Below are positions 53,950 through 64,000 of a DNA stretch of 64,000 nucleotides, piece by piece. Both the position numbers and the translations under genes were made by a program. The notes beneath the pieces were generated by a model that searched no databases, was not told the DNA's origin, and saw nothing but the letters and a program-made list of their open reading frames with translations. This stretch comes from Bisporella sp. PMI_857 (taxonomy: Eukaryota > Ascomycota > Leotiomycetes > Helotiales > Helotiaceae), in assembly GCA_021307315.1 (NCBI GenBank), contig JAJSPD010000033.1, positions 248,001 through 312,000 of the forward strand, given 5' to 3'. Positions within the stretch are counted from its first letter, which is position 1, and the number at the start of each line of letters is the position of its first letter.

Positions 53950-55428
53950 CCAATCACGTAGAACCCCAACAGACGCTTCTCCGCCTCCAGGGCTTATAAT
54001 ATTGCCAGTCCTCCTCGCCTTCTCACCATGCGCAAACCCCCCTCTCATACATCCTTCTGATATCCCGTCGATCCTGATGAAGGGAGGCAGCAACGACAAC
54101 TTCGAAGCCCCACCAGTCTCGAAATACCACAAGGCAGAATCAACGCTACCAACTCCACCTTCCACTGCATCTCTCAAGGCACGCAGTGGCCAGCATTGTT
54201 GCGGTCAGAAATGAAGCCTTCGAAGAGAGCCTTTGCGACTGGCTGACGAACAGCCAGACGAATAGACCAGCAGACGTACAGACCGGCTGGTCGGCAGGTC
54301 GGCAGACTAATGAGGGTTCTAAAGTTGACCTTGCGCCAACGAGAAAGCGCTGTCGACCATCGCCAACACGGCCTACGAGCAAGCAACCCTTGCAAGCCTT
54401 ATCAGAGCCTCCGAGCAAGCGCTGTCGACGATTGCGAGCGGCTCCAAACTAAAGCTCTTGGTTCTCTATCGACGATTGGCTGAGGAAAACTCGTGAACCA
54501 AGATCGGTTCAAGGGAATGCTGAGGACAGCATTGTCAAGACTATTCCAACCATAGAGCCACTCGCTCCTCCATCTCAAACAGCTAGCCATCAGAGGTCGC
54601 AACGATATGGAGAAACTACTGTAGCGGGCTCGACAGCGTCTACTCGGAGTGGCAGGGCGAATCGTGGGGCACTGAGGATGAACGGGGTCATCATCGACAA
54701 TTTTGGGAAGGAGATACCACCGAATGTTCGAGGGCTGGTCGACGAGCACATCTGGAAGGAGCGTAGGTCGCCGCTATTGGGGGAAGACTAAAACGCTAAC
54801 ATCATCGAGCAGATTGAGGAGGGTTGGGAGGATGCTGAACCAACGTTATCGAATGTGATTCTCTGCACTCTCCTCTTTCCCCTTTAAGTTTCTGGCATTA
54901 AAGAGGGAGGCGATGCTATTTGGAGTACCCAACCAATACCTCGCAATGCCGACTACCCGAATCCGCTCCCTGCACCAAAGACTGACCGTCATTTCGGATT
55001 TCCCACCAGCTCAAAGTCGACCCGGGACCTCCAAGAACTTGCTGCGGCGGACCATGCCACGGTACGACCGTACTCGCAACCAACATAAGAGAATGTTTCC
55101 CTCCTTGCTTATGGAGGCGAAGTCGGAGGCATCCCGCGGCACATTGTACTCAGCAGAATGCCTACTCGCCAATGCTGGCGCCCATCGTGTCAACTCAATG
55201 ATGTGGGTGCTCCGCCGAGGTGAACCTTCGGGAACACATTCGAGTGCCGATGCTGTCGTTTTCTCAGCTGCTGTTACTCAGAGAGAAACCATTGCGTACG
55301 TCCACTACTACAAATACGGAAAACGAGCAGTTCTACATGTCCTACGTTCGTACTTTCCCATACGCGATGGATATTCAGGATCCCATGACTATTCCAAGAA
55401 AATTGTTGACTGGTTGGGGGAGGTTTAA
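53950..55428 (+). pseudogene. DUF7924-family gene, inactivated by frameshifts
   Basis: Several frames in order give the plan of fungal DUF7924 proteins. Near 54205 there is AFEESLCDWLTNSQ. Near 54675 LRMNGVIIDNFGKEIPPNV is followed by VDEHIWKERRSPLLGED. Near 54912 GDAIWSTQPIPRNADYPNPL leads to APKTDRHFGFP. Near 55100 comes MFPSLLMEAKSEASRGTLYS, then ANAGAHRVNSM, DAVVFSAAV and IAYVHYYK, and finally KIVDWLGEV. The landmark FP-x-x-x-E-x-K-SEA and the A/G-rich AH-V-NS motifs are typical. The frame changes near 54470, 54790 and 55080 and a stop follows GED. The last change occurs without intron-like signals, so the copy is probably dead, though one or two breaks could be introns. Family function is unknown; a nuclease-like fold has been suggested for this type of domain. 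Usually such genes vary greatly in copy number between fungi. Confidence 0.65.
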
Positions 55429-56217
55429 CAACCGTTTGTCAGAGAACTAATGGCGAAGTTGCATCCACCAACAAGACTTGGAAAAAAGGTCGCCCTGCCA
55501 GCTCCATTACAGGTTTGGCTGAGTCGTTCACACCCAGCAAGAGCCAACGAACAGGTGAGGAGTGGAAAAGCTGGAAATGCGCACGTGTTGTCCCGTATAG
55601 ACAAGTAGTACAAGAATTGATTGGCTTTGATCTTCTGGTAGAATATTTTCTGCCATTGCATTCAATAAGTAAAACCCAATGAACGTAGTTCAAAGTTTTG
55701 TACCAGCCGAATAAGTCCTTTTCTCTCAAGGTATGTGTCAAATGCAGGCATTTTACTATGCATTTTTTCTATCCTTCCCTTCTCTGGTTCGTGCGAACTT
55801 GTCAAGAAGACACACAAGGCTAGAGTAGAAGCCGCGAAAAGCGGGGAAGGGGTATTAGAACATGGAAATACACAGTAGCGATTAGGAGGAATATTGGTGA
55901 TGCAATTCAGGCTCTCTCTATAGCATGTGTGTGCAGCATACAGATCTCTAGTGATTTGCATTCGTGACAACATCGGGAATGATCCATCCTGGCATGTGAC
56001 CAGCCACAGCAAGGGTGGAATTGTAAGCGATGCGGGTGCCGGTATATCAAGCGGCGGCTGTACTAGCGGGGTAAAAATATGGGTCACAGCATCGTGATCA
56101 GACCGCACGGCAATCGGGTTCACATCAGATGAATATGGATGGTAATAGGCTAACGGGAGGTCAGGCAAGTGTCCCATGCAAACCTAATTTACTTGTCGTT
56201 TAACGTTTACCTTATAG
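55429..56217. other. Spacer between DUF7924 pseudogene and regulator fragment
   Basis: No gene is assigned. A 171-codon frame exists on the minus strand (56177-55662) but it has no recognisable domain. The missing 5' exons of the regulator fragment were not found here. Confidence 0.3.
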
Positions 56218-56734
56218 GCTTGGCCTACTTTGTCCAACCGCGGCCAAACCAGCATTCACAACTTAAGTCCAGAAACAATCTTGCTCCTGATACGATTTTA
56301 CGAACGGAATATTAATATGAAGTATCCCATTTTCGCTTCCGGAGAGCTGGATTCTCTGGTTCAGGGATTCACGGCTGGACCACAATCGTCGATTGAGAGT
56401 GCACTGGTCTTTTTGATCCTCGCTCTCAGCGCGATCTGTGGCGATTTTCACTTCAAGGAAGACTACCTCGCAAGCGCAATATCCATGTTACAAAACGGTG
56501 GAGACGAAATCAGTCTCTGCAGCCTACGGGCGTACATAGTGGGAAGCATTTATTTAAAAGAGACGGCCCAGCTTTCACGTAGCCGCCTTTGCCTTAACCA
56601 CGCTGCTCAAATACTCATAGAATTCCTGCCAAGGTGTGCACATACACAAGATCAATGTGTCGAGCTAACGTACATCCAACCAGCGACGACCGCAGAATTC
56701 AAATCGCGTACTGGACTCAGCAAGAGATAGAAAG
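56218..56734 (+). pseudogene. Fungal transcription-factor domain fragment
   Basis: After an acceptor-like CCTTATAG at 56217 the plus-strand frame reads LSPETILLLIRFYERNINMK then YPIFASGELDSLVQGF, ESALVFLILALSAICGDF and YLASAISML. This is the start of a fungal-specific transcription-factor domain. A probable intron (GTGTGC near 56634 to CGCAG near 56696, with a GCTAAC branch site) leads to RIQIAYWTQQEIER, the expected continuation, followed by another donor (GTAATT). No zinc cluster or bZIP was found upstream and no further exon downstream, so the gene looks truncated at both ends. A full gene with long introns cannot be ruled out. Confidence 0.55.
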
Positions 56735-57251
56735 GTAATTTTTCGTAGCACGATGAACGACCCTTGTTAATTGGGGGACAGCGAACTGGCGGCCACTAAC
56801 CCGCCTCCTCCACAGTTTATGCTTGATGCGTGGCAGCAGTTGGTTCCCGTGCCGGAGTTGTCGCCTCCCGTTCCACAGGCAACTGAACAGCAGGTGGCGG
56901 AAGACAACCCGGGGGTTCGTTTCTCCATGTCAGTGTAATGGATGCGGTTGGCCGGTTCATGGTGGCCATTAAAGCGTTTGCTGCAATGTCCCGCTATGCC
57001 AGAGCCTGATCGTCCCGTTTCCTGAAGCCGATGAAAATGTTCCGTCCGATGAGAAAGCAGCGGAACCGTCTGGACACGAGCCACCGTCCACGGTGTGCGT
57101 ATAAACTTTAAATAGCATTATCTAGTTTCCGTCAGTGGCACATAGAAGATATACGAGGATAGGGGTATTTATACTTAAAAATATATATATTTAACTGGCC
57201 TGTACTTTCGTATTATGATTCCAAATATCGCCTCCCACATCATATAACCTA
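56735..57251. other. Spacer
   Basis: No gene recognised. An AT dinucleotide-rich stretch lies at 57175-57195. Confidence 0.3.
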
Positions 57252-57367
57252 TCAGTCATCCACGTCGATCAGTGTGTTGAGATTATAGTATTTGCCCTCC
57301 AAAGCAAAAAGCTCGACGTGACTTCCGTCCTCGAGCACCAGGCTCCCTTTATTTATAAATATTAGGG
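57252..57367 (-). pseudogene. C-terminal tail of an ABC transporter ATPase domain
   Basis: Read leftwards from 57367 the frame gives LIFINKGSLVLEDGSHVELF then ALEGKYYNLNTLIDVDD and a stop. This corresponds to the last strand and helix of an ABC exporter nucleotide-binding domain, where I-V-L-x-x-G-x-I-V-E-x-G-x-H-x-E-L is standard. Further upstream DTNSIRHGL, in another frame, corresponds to the preceding switch region. The Walker motifs and membrane domains are absent from the window, so only the tail of the gene is left. Confidence 0.6.
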
Positions 57368-59055
57368 TCAAAGACCATGTCGGATACTGTTTGTATCACT
57401 CTCGTTGAGTAATACTTTTTGTTTCTGATAACTTGCAATTGCTCAAGTCGGCATCCACTGGGCACGCAGCACCGCGATATTGCGTAGTGCTAGTATGCCC
57501 GTTGTAGGTGGTGACTTGTTCTTGATGATAGTTGTTATTTGTTGGCACTAAGGGAATATAATGGCATAGCAATTATTCAGGCTTTGGCACGTAACATGGC
57601 AAGTGGAACGATACCGTATTTTAGACCTCATTCACTTAGCGAGAACATGCAAGACTTACAACCATACAACCATGCCCAAATCTAGTTTTATAACCGGCCC
57701 TCGTGCACCATGCGCGCCGTCCAAAGAATCCGTCTGAGGGATAGCAGTCCCGGTTGACTTCCCGCCTTGCACGATGTCAGGAATCGGCTTCCGTAAGTAG
57801 GCCAAGGAGCTGGAGCGCCTCACGCGCCATTAAAGTCTTTTCAAAATTCGGAGCACTTGAGGAAAGGTTATATAACAAAACAATATGGCTCTAAATTTCG
57901 AAGATACTTAAACGACGAAAATAATGCAATCCGGGAGTTACTCCGGTGTGAGGAGAGGGGCATAAACGCCACATGTTTTAGCTTCAGGATTTAATGCTTA
58001 TTAATGTGTATTAGCCTGGCCACAATATTCTGTATATTTCCGGGCTCGCTATATTTTACTCAGCTATTATTTTTAGGCTTAATCATGTGCGTGGCGAAGA
58101 ATGTTACGCGTGTGGCGTAGTAGCACGTTTCTCGAACTTTCCATGGGCAGGTGCGCGGCAGCACGTTGGTGCGTCTTCTTCCACATTACCATTGCGACGA
58201 TAATATAGACAGAGCCAGTCAAGTATTGGCGCAAGGCGTGCCCCCTGGCGTGCCTCTATCATACCGTGCTTTTGCAGATCATGGCCATGTCGTTACTTTA
58301 CACTCCATCATCGTGCTCGCGGACGACGCTCGATGGAAAAGAAAGGCCAGAGCCAACAACACTTCACTCCGTAGGAGGAGGATCCACAGCGCGTGTCGTG
58401 ACACGGGGCCTCTCACAGGGGCGCTTAGTGGCATGCCCGCTGAAGGGGGGGGGAAGAGCATGTGCAATGTAAGGAGGCTTCAAAGAGAGCTCCTTGCTTT
58501 GACTACGTTCTTACTATTATTATTATTTCTATTTTACGTCTTGGTAGGGGGATACGTTGCAAGTGCTACATGGCCCCCTGAGCTCCGAAACCGAAGAAAG
58601 GGCGCTAGAGGATAGGCCTCTGGTATGGTACAGCCCTTGGCGTGAGCTGAAAGGGTAGAGGGTGATATACAGATACTAGCGTTGTGCCTTAACTGCTAGC
58701 ATAAAGAGGGGTGACATAGGAAATCTAAGCTTATAGACAATCTAGAAAATACAGGGGCTTTCCGTTGTGCGCTGCTCTTTTACGTACCTTGGCCACAACA
58801 ACGACAATTTATTATTATGTATTAAAAATTGTAAAAGCACTAAACAAAGCACACCGGCCTAGTCTAGGCTAGGCAGGCAGAGCGAAGAGAGTTCCTTAAA
58901 AAAGCAGGTCTTTTTCCACTATTAAGTAAGCCTACAGGCTTTTTCAGGGGTGCCGAGAAGCTCGGAAAGGTCGTAGAGCGAGTAGCGTAAAAATAGAGGG
59001 TTTGTTGATCTACGGCGTGCTGTGCGGCAGAAAAAGAAGTGGGCAGGCGCCTAGT
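57368..59055. other. Non-coding region before LTR-B
   Basis: About 1.7 kb without a recognised gene. The 154-codon frame at 58151-58615 has one hydrophobic segment (LTTFLLLLLFLFYVLVGGYV) but overlaps another frame and shows no domain, so it is not called. Nothing else stands out. Confidence 0.35.
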
Positions 59056-59525
59056 TGTAACAGCCAGTGTAACAACCAGGGTCCGTCAAACTAATTCAAG
59101 ACCCCGTATATGGAATAAGTTTCCTTACGAGAGGAATTAAGGTTTCCAGCTGCAGTACTTTCAGGCCTGCAAACGGCGTACCCAGCTCATGACCTGCCAC
59201 AGGCTTGCAGCCACTACAAAGGTGTAGGACCTAGAATGTCGTAGGCTTCAGCTGTTAGGGCACTTTCGGAGATATCCAAATCACAAGCAAATAACAAGCT
59301 TGGTGGCTGTAAAGAAAGAATACAACACAGTCGAGGGACGAAGGACATAAAAGGAAGCTAGAACTCCTTGGAGGAGGTCAAGCTTGAGTCTTTCATAGAT
59401 TCAAAGGCCTACATTTCATATCAATACAATACTATTACTTTTGCATTGCTCGCCACGTGCTTTTATAGCATACGTGTCCTCACCTGCTATATTGCAATCC
59501 CTCCTGCTGCCCTCTGTTTGTTACA
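59056..59525 (+). repeat. LTR-B copy (longest)
   Basis: 470 bp from TGTAACAGCCAGTG to TTTGTTACA. This copy keeps the CACGTGCTTTTATAGCATACG segment also present in the inverted copy at 21233. The flanking pentamers CTAGT and TACTC do not match. Confidence 0.75.
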
Positions 59526-59593
59526 TACTCTTAGCTTAATTAACTAGAATCATTTAGTGCTGTTACTATCCTAGTTTTGTTAGCGCTCCTTTC

Positions 59594-61575
59594 CTACGGG
59601 TTACGGACCCATTTTACATCTCTGTCTCCCTTATTTTTAATTAGCTTCTCAACCTCCATATCCGGTTCATTAGCCGTCTCTATGTCCAAAGCGAATTCCT
59701 GAAGCACTCTGCTGGTTTCCAAAGGGCTGAGGGTGACCTGTCTTTTCAAAGCTGTAAACCCCCACAACAATGAAGATGAGCAGAAAAAAGCCAGCAACAT
59801 GAAGGTAAATGCAGCCCAGAAGATACCGAAATCCGACTGATACATCAGGGTTGGTGACACATTTCTCCAAGAAGTGGCATTGGCGGGTTGGGAGCCTTCT
59901 CGATGCGTTAGACGACTCAAATAAGCAATCAAATCATTCATCTATGAAGAGAATACTTGCCGTTTGAAACTGCTAATCCCATTCGAAACACGACTTTATG
60001 CAAGTCCCATAAAATCTCCTCAGTCGCGTCCTGCCATTGGAATGCACATGACCCATAGTGAGATCTTCGATAATCTGCATATTGTATAACTAGACTGCCA
60101 TGTCCGGGTTCGACCCAGTAGGTACCATCCGTGTTGTTTCGGTATATTGATCCATTCGAGCGGAGATAGTAATAGCCAAAGTAGTCGAGTCCTGCTAGAG
60201 GACCAGCCGGAAGATCATCCTGGGCATCGACCGAGTCTCCATCCGAGATTTCAGTGGAGAGAACTAGAGGTTGGTAGTCCGTGTCAATATTTACGATATC
60301 TTCTTGCTGTATGACCATATACCTAACGGTTGCCATTCGGATAGCGCAGGTCTGTATTTGGATCGTCGCATTACATTCTCCGTCTACGGCTGCCGCGTAC
60401 AGATATCTCATATTCAGTATTGGTTCTCTATTCTCACCCTGCGTTCGATTGAACATCAAATCAAACATTGTTGCGTTTCCGGACCCTAACGATGGAAGAT
60501 CTTGATAGCGAGTTTCTCGCGAACAACTAGTGGCAATCCCTACCCCTTGTACTTCACCCATGCATGTGCCGTTACAGAAGGTGGTGACCTTCATCGGCCG
60601 GTCCAAGTACCAATCTTGCAGCATCTCGTCGAAGAAGCCATTCGCAAATAGGGATGCTGGGGCGTTGTGATCCACGGAGCCGGTCCATCCAACGGGAATA
60701 TTTCCGGGAAGCGCCCACTGAACAGAATACTCGGTAACAAGATTTAGGAAGACAGATTTGGTTGCCCGTTGAAGGAGTGGACCTGTGACAAAATTTGCGA
60801 CTGAAATAAGGCACACCACAAGCATCAAATATTTAGTTCGCTTGCTAGAGGACCACGCCCGAGAAACTCCATTGAAACTGTTCCATTCTCCCTTGTTCCA
60901 GATGTAATGTAGGTTTTTGAGTTTTGTGCCCTCGCGTGCAGTGCGCCACCACAAAATTGTGACCCCGTATGTAAGCAATAGATTTTGGAAGGTCCTAAAT
61001 GTCGATGCTAAGATGGATAACAGCACGGACGGTTGCACTGAAGGCGTTGATGGAACCCAGTCGCCGACGGCGCGGTCGTGCGAGGAATAAATGACCACGG
61101 CGGTGCTAATAATGCACAGCGCTGAACCGAACGCAAGCAGGAACGCTGCTACAGGTGTTGAAGATGGCTCGGAATCCGGATCCCGCTCCAATCGACGTTC
61201 CGCTTGATGCTGTCCATTTTCTAGTTGACGAGATCCAGTTACTGATTCACTAGATCCATTTTCCGTTTGAGGAGGCATATTCTCCATTTCACGAAGTTCG
61301 CTTTCCGGTCCTCTTTCCATATTCGACATACCAGTGTCACATGGAGAAATATGAATGCTACCGCGGGGTAGGAGGCGGTGCTCGGCGAGGCTGGGAGATT
61401 GAGGATGATCGCGATATATGGGAGGTTTTATATAAGACCAAAAGCTCCTGGAAACCCTCCAAGATAGAGCAGAATGTGCAGGCGAGGCTAAAAGAAAGAG
61501 CAACAGTAAGCATGCGAACAAGTCGACAAATAATAAAAAGTCTTCGTGCCTAGAATTACAACTACATGGCTGCAT
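59594..61575 (-). CDS. DUF3176-like integral membrane protein (two exons)
   Basis: Predicted membrane protein of about 650 residues. The first coding segment (61575 to about 59955) contains membrane spans at roughly residues 12-32, 143-163, 180-210 and 246-266, then a large domain with N-glycosylation sites (NGTCM, NATMF, NRTQG, NATIQ, NGSIY). The second segment (about 59920 to 59594) has one more span (FGIFWAAFTFMLLAFFCSSSLLWGF) and a tail with VTLSPLETSRVLQEFALDIE and VEKLIKNKGDRDVKWV. This tail is typical of DUF3176-type fungal proteins (L-S-P-x-E-T...L...G-x-R-x-V-K). The intron lies around 59900-59955; the exact donor and acceptor are not settled. The true start could be an internal ATG near 61331 (MSNMERGPE), since the first 80 residues differ in composition. 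Function unknown, plasma membrane likely. Confidence 0.75.
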
Positions 61576-61761
61576 AAAGGGCGCTCTCAGCCTGCCAGTG
61601 GAACTCTAAGACGGCGCTTGCTGAGGGCTCGCGGGATGGATCGAGCCGCTCTGGCCACATCCTTGCAAGACGGGAGTTAGAACTTACATGCATACATACG
61701 GGGCAGAGCGAACTCTGTAAGCTAATTTGTTTTCAAGCTTCGTTGGCTCATGTCGGCGTAG
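61576..61761. other. Short upstream flank of the membrane-protein gene
   Basis: Nothing recognised; probably promoter sequence up to the LTR. Confidence 0.3.
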
Positions 61762-62130
61762 TGTAACAGCCAGGGCCGGTCAGGGGCGGTTACTGTAACA
61801 GCCAAGGTCGGTCAGGAACGGTTACAGGCTGTAAGCGACCCTTCAGGTAACACATGCTAGCCGACGGCCAGTCGAAGGCTTACAGCCACTATGAAGGCGT
61901 ATAGTCTAGACTATCGTAGGCTCCGACTGATAGAATGCTTTTCGAGGATACTGAACCCCGAGCTTGGTGACTCCGTAAGTCAAGGAAACAGCACGGTTAA
62001 GGGAATAAGGAAAAGCTAGAGTTCTCTGGAGAAGGGGAAGCTTGAGTTTTCTTGCTAGATTCGGAAGCATACTTTTGATATCAATACATTACTATTGCAA
62101 CTACATCGCCAGTCACGTGCTCTTACCTGT
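61762..62130 (+). repeat. LTR-B copy, 3'-truncated
   Basis: Starts TGTAACAGCCAGGG and shows two direct units of a GTAACAGCCARGGxCGGTCAGGxxCGGTTAC motif at the 5' end. The conserved 3' terminal block (TATTGCAATCCCTCC...TGTTACA) is replaced after ACCTG at 62130 by Tc1-type sequence. Confidence 0.7.
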
Positions 62131-62581
62131 GATTGGTAGGTGTCGTCCCACTCTGTCAAACGCCTAATCGCATGGAGGCACGGTCCGCTTAAACATTTAA
62201 CATTTATAACTGTTTATATCATCCTGTGTGCCTTGGTACAAGAAACATTACAACAATATCCTGATTTGATCTTTCAACAAGATAACGCAAAAGGCCATTC
62301 TTCTACTTTACAAAACCTGTACTAGAAGTTATAGGTATTCAGCCTATAGTATAGCCTGCAAACTTTTCTAATTTAAATCCTATTGAGACTGTTTGGGATG
62401 AAATGAAGGACTATATTCAAAGGAAGTACTCAGAGGTTCATTCTTCATATCCAAGGTTAAAGAAAGTGGTTCAAGAAGCTTGGGATTCTATTACACATGC
62501 TACAATTAAGGATCTTATTAAGTAAATGGGTGATAGATGTATTGCAGTGATTCTAGCAGATGGAGGCTACACGAAATACTA
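62131..62581 (+). mobile_element. Tc1/mariner transposase 3' fragment (DDE_3)
   Basis: The first frame gives DLIFQQDNAKGHSS near 62262, the catalytic second-aspartate motif of Tc1-type enzymes. After a frame change near 62330, sequence corresponding to NFSNLNPIETVWDEMKDYI follows, with the final catalytic glutamate. TIKDLI and the family's terminal R-C-I-A-V-I motif end near 62560. The N-terminal DNA-binding part is missing, and the left end joins directly to truncated LTR-B. The element is not functional. Confidence 0.8.
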
Positions 62582-62915
62582 GAGAATTCACTTAAAACAG
62601 CATCGCCGAGCATTTCCAGAGCGCGGACTCAAAAAGCTGAAATATTAAGGCATGTATGAAGTATAAAACGAACCAGCAACTGCGCCTTGATTTCAAAGCC
62701 TCGCGTAGGCGCAGCGATGCCGACCGCATGTACAAGACGATGACAATCGAAGTAGTATCTGTCCCCAGAGCTGAAGCTCTTGAGCCCACGCTCGAGCTGC
62801 TGAACCGTCCTCCGATCATGTACCAATTGGCTCTTAATACGGACAAGAACATATCCACGAGACGCATACGTGCGCTCTAAGGCGTTATACCAGCCTCTGA
62901 AGGAGAAACAATATC
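62582..62915. other. Spacer before the APH-like gene
   Basis: No separate gene recognised. Short frames on both strands overlap here. The sequence may contain the promoter or a first exon of the next gene. Confidence 0.3.
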
Positions 62916-63985
62916 ATGGCTCTCGCGAAACACCACCTCGGTCTTGGTGACCGAGATATCTGCATTGTCGCCAACTCTCGTCAATGGATGCGAGGTAGCT
63001 TCAACGTGTGTATACCTGTTGAGGTTCAATCGCCTAGCTCATGCTGGAAACTTGCTCTGCGTTGCGCCATGCCTTATAAGCTCGCCGAATCTGAAAACCC
63101 TGGTAGCGTCGATGAGAAGATGGGTTGTGAGGTTAGAGCATACGCGTGGATGCAGGAGAAATGCCCCGACATTCGTATCCCACATCTATACGGCTTTGGA
63201 TCCTCTGACCACCGTCATGTACGGCTCACATTCCCCCTTTCCAGTTTCTCGGTACTGACAAACAGTCCGGAAGTTCACACACGAGGCGCACCATCCACTA
63301 TATGTGCGCTTTGCACGTTATCTGTGGCGCCTGCTCCGCAGCCTCGTTGGAACCCAACCCCCCTCTCATGCTACACTAGCCACCCAAACACTCACCGTTT
63401 GTCTACAGCATATATGTTGCTTGAACACATCGGTTCAGATACAAGCCAGATGCTCTCGAATACATGGGGAAAGCGGCGAGAGGATCCTGCCCGGAGGCAG
63501 AATCTGTTTCGAGGCATAGCTCGACCAATGCTCTCTCTCTTGCCCGCATTCCCCAGCCGCGGATTGGTTCATTTCGGTTCCACGACAACGGTACAATCAC
63601 GCTGACAAACCGCCCCCTTACCTGTTCTATCATAGTACTGGAAAACGACGGTACACCGAGGACCATACCGAGGAACAATACATATCCGTCCACCGAGCCT
63701 TTTATAGCAGACCTATTCACCTTCCATGATAAGCGCTTCCTTAGTCATCCAAATGCAATCTTTGACGAAAAAGACTGCCATAGTGAGATGGCTGCTAAGG
63801 CCATGCTTCGTGCTCTGGCACACCGTTACGTCCCGCAGGATCAATGGAACGGACCTTTCTTCCTCCAGCTCGACGATCTTCATGCCAGCAATATCTTTAT
63901 TGATGACGACTGGAACGTGACCTGCTTCATAGACCTAGAGTGGGTGTGTGCTCTACCTGTGGAAAACTTGTCCGTGCTGTACTAG
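62916..63985 (+). pseudogene. Aminoglycoside-phosphotransferase-like kinase gene, frame-broken
   Basis: Belongs to the fungal APH/protein-kinase-like phosphotransferase family. The first exon has WMRGSFNVCIPVEV, LALRCAMPYKLAESENPGSV, DEKMGCEVRAYAWMQEKCPD and IRIPHLYGFG, the usual N-terminal lobe with nucleotide-lobe motifs. An intron probably lies near 63220-63275. KFTHEAHHPLYVRFARYLWR follows. Further on come YMLLEHIG, RRQNLFRGIAR, PQPRIGSFRF, NRPLTCSII, then the catalytic loop LDDLHASNIFIDDDWNV with CFIDLEWVCALPVE, where H-x-x-N and D are conserved. Frames change near 63405 and 63520 with no intron signals, so the coding sequence appears broken. The stop at 63985 lies earlier than in the family, which normally continues well past this point. 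The sequence ends at the window edge, so loss beyond it cannot be judged. Substrate unknown. Confidence 0.6.
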
Positions 63986-64000
63986 GTAACGAGATGTACT

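Noticed and set aside
55662..56177. 171-codon minus-strand frame
   Set aside because: No domain and no plausible start context; overlaps the region where the opposite-strand regulator would have 5' exons.
58151..58615. 154-codon frame with one hydrophobic segment
   Set aside because: Overlaps other frames, no domain, biased composition; insufficient support for a gene.
1..64000. CRISPR arrays, bacterial operons, tRNA or rRNA genes
   Set aside because: Direct repeats here are LTRs, minisatellites or WD40 codons. No convincing tRNA cloverleaf or rRNA sequence was seen by eye, although a covariance-model scan would be needed to exclude tRNAs fully.

Overview
The window looks like nuclear DNA of a filamentous ascomycete (Pezizomycotina). 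The evidence is short GT-AG introns of about 50-150 bp with internal CTAAC/CTGAC-like branch sites, Zn2Cys6 and bZIP regulators, a 2EXR protein, a HET-NACHT-WD40 receptor, and fungal transposon families (pogo/Fot1-like, MULE, piggyBac, Tc1, Ty1/copia). No species is claimed. Coding density is low: about a dozen convincing host genes sit among decayed genes, solo LTRs and DNA-transposon relics, as in an accessory repeat-rich compartment.

Layout. 1-8 kb: a bZIP/DUF3425-like regulator, a 3'-truncated HMG-box regulator abutting an LTR fragment, and a second bZIP gene. 8.7-10.8 kb: a dead piggyBac transposase and LTR pieces. 11.8-18.7 kb: a complete Zn2Cys6 regulator whose zinc finger is split by an intron, a 2EXR gene, a 174-bp MITE, and a two-exon membrane protein. 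19-28 kb: nested mobile elements (LTR-C, a 70-bp tandem repeat, a pogo-like element cut by LTR-B, a MULE cut by LTR-D and bordered by LTR-B, copia fragments, LTR-A) plus a degenerate C2H2 gene. 29-36 kb: a fungal_trans regulator divergent from a small NmrA/SDR-like protein across a tandem-repeat promoter, a medium-chain oxidoreductase, two solo LTR-A copies and a MITE. 38-40 kb: a large intronless membrane protein. 40.4-42.3 kb: stacked LTRs, a BTB-like gene cut by LTR-D, LTR-A and a MITE. 42.6-47.1 kb: an intact three-exon HET-NACHT-WD40 NLR of 1462 residues with 13 almost identical WD repeats. 50-52.5 kb: a three-exon Zn2Cys6 regulator. 53-58 kb: LTR-C, a frameshifted DUF7924 gene, a regulator fragment and an ABC-transporter tail. 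59-64 kb: LTR-B copies, a DUF3176-like membrane protein, a Tc1 transposase fragment and a frame-broken APH/kinase-like gene.

Functionally the region is dominated by regulators (seven transcription-factor genes or fragments) and one NLR that would act in non-self recognition and regulated cell death. No obvious biosynthetic pathway is present. At least five LTR families occur; several copies keep target-site duplications. Most DNA-transposon and accessory genes carry stops or frameshifts. The NLR repeat array has stayed open and homogeneous, with variation confined to a few codon positions per repeat and a 252-bp dimer structure, which suggests continuing repeat exchange.
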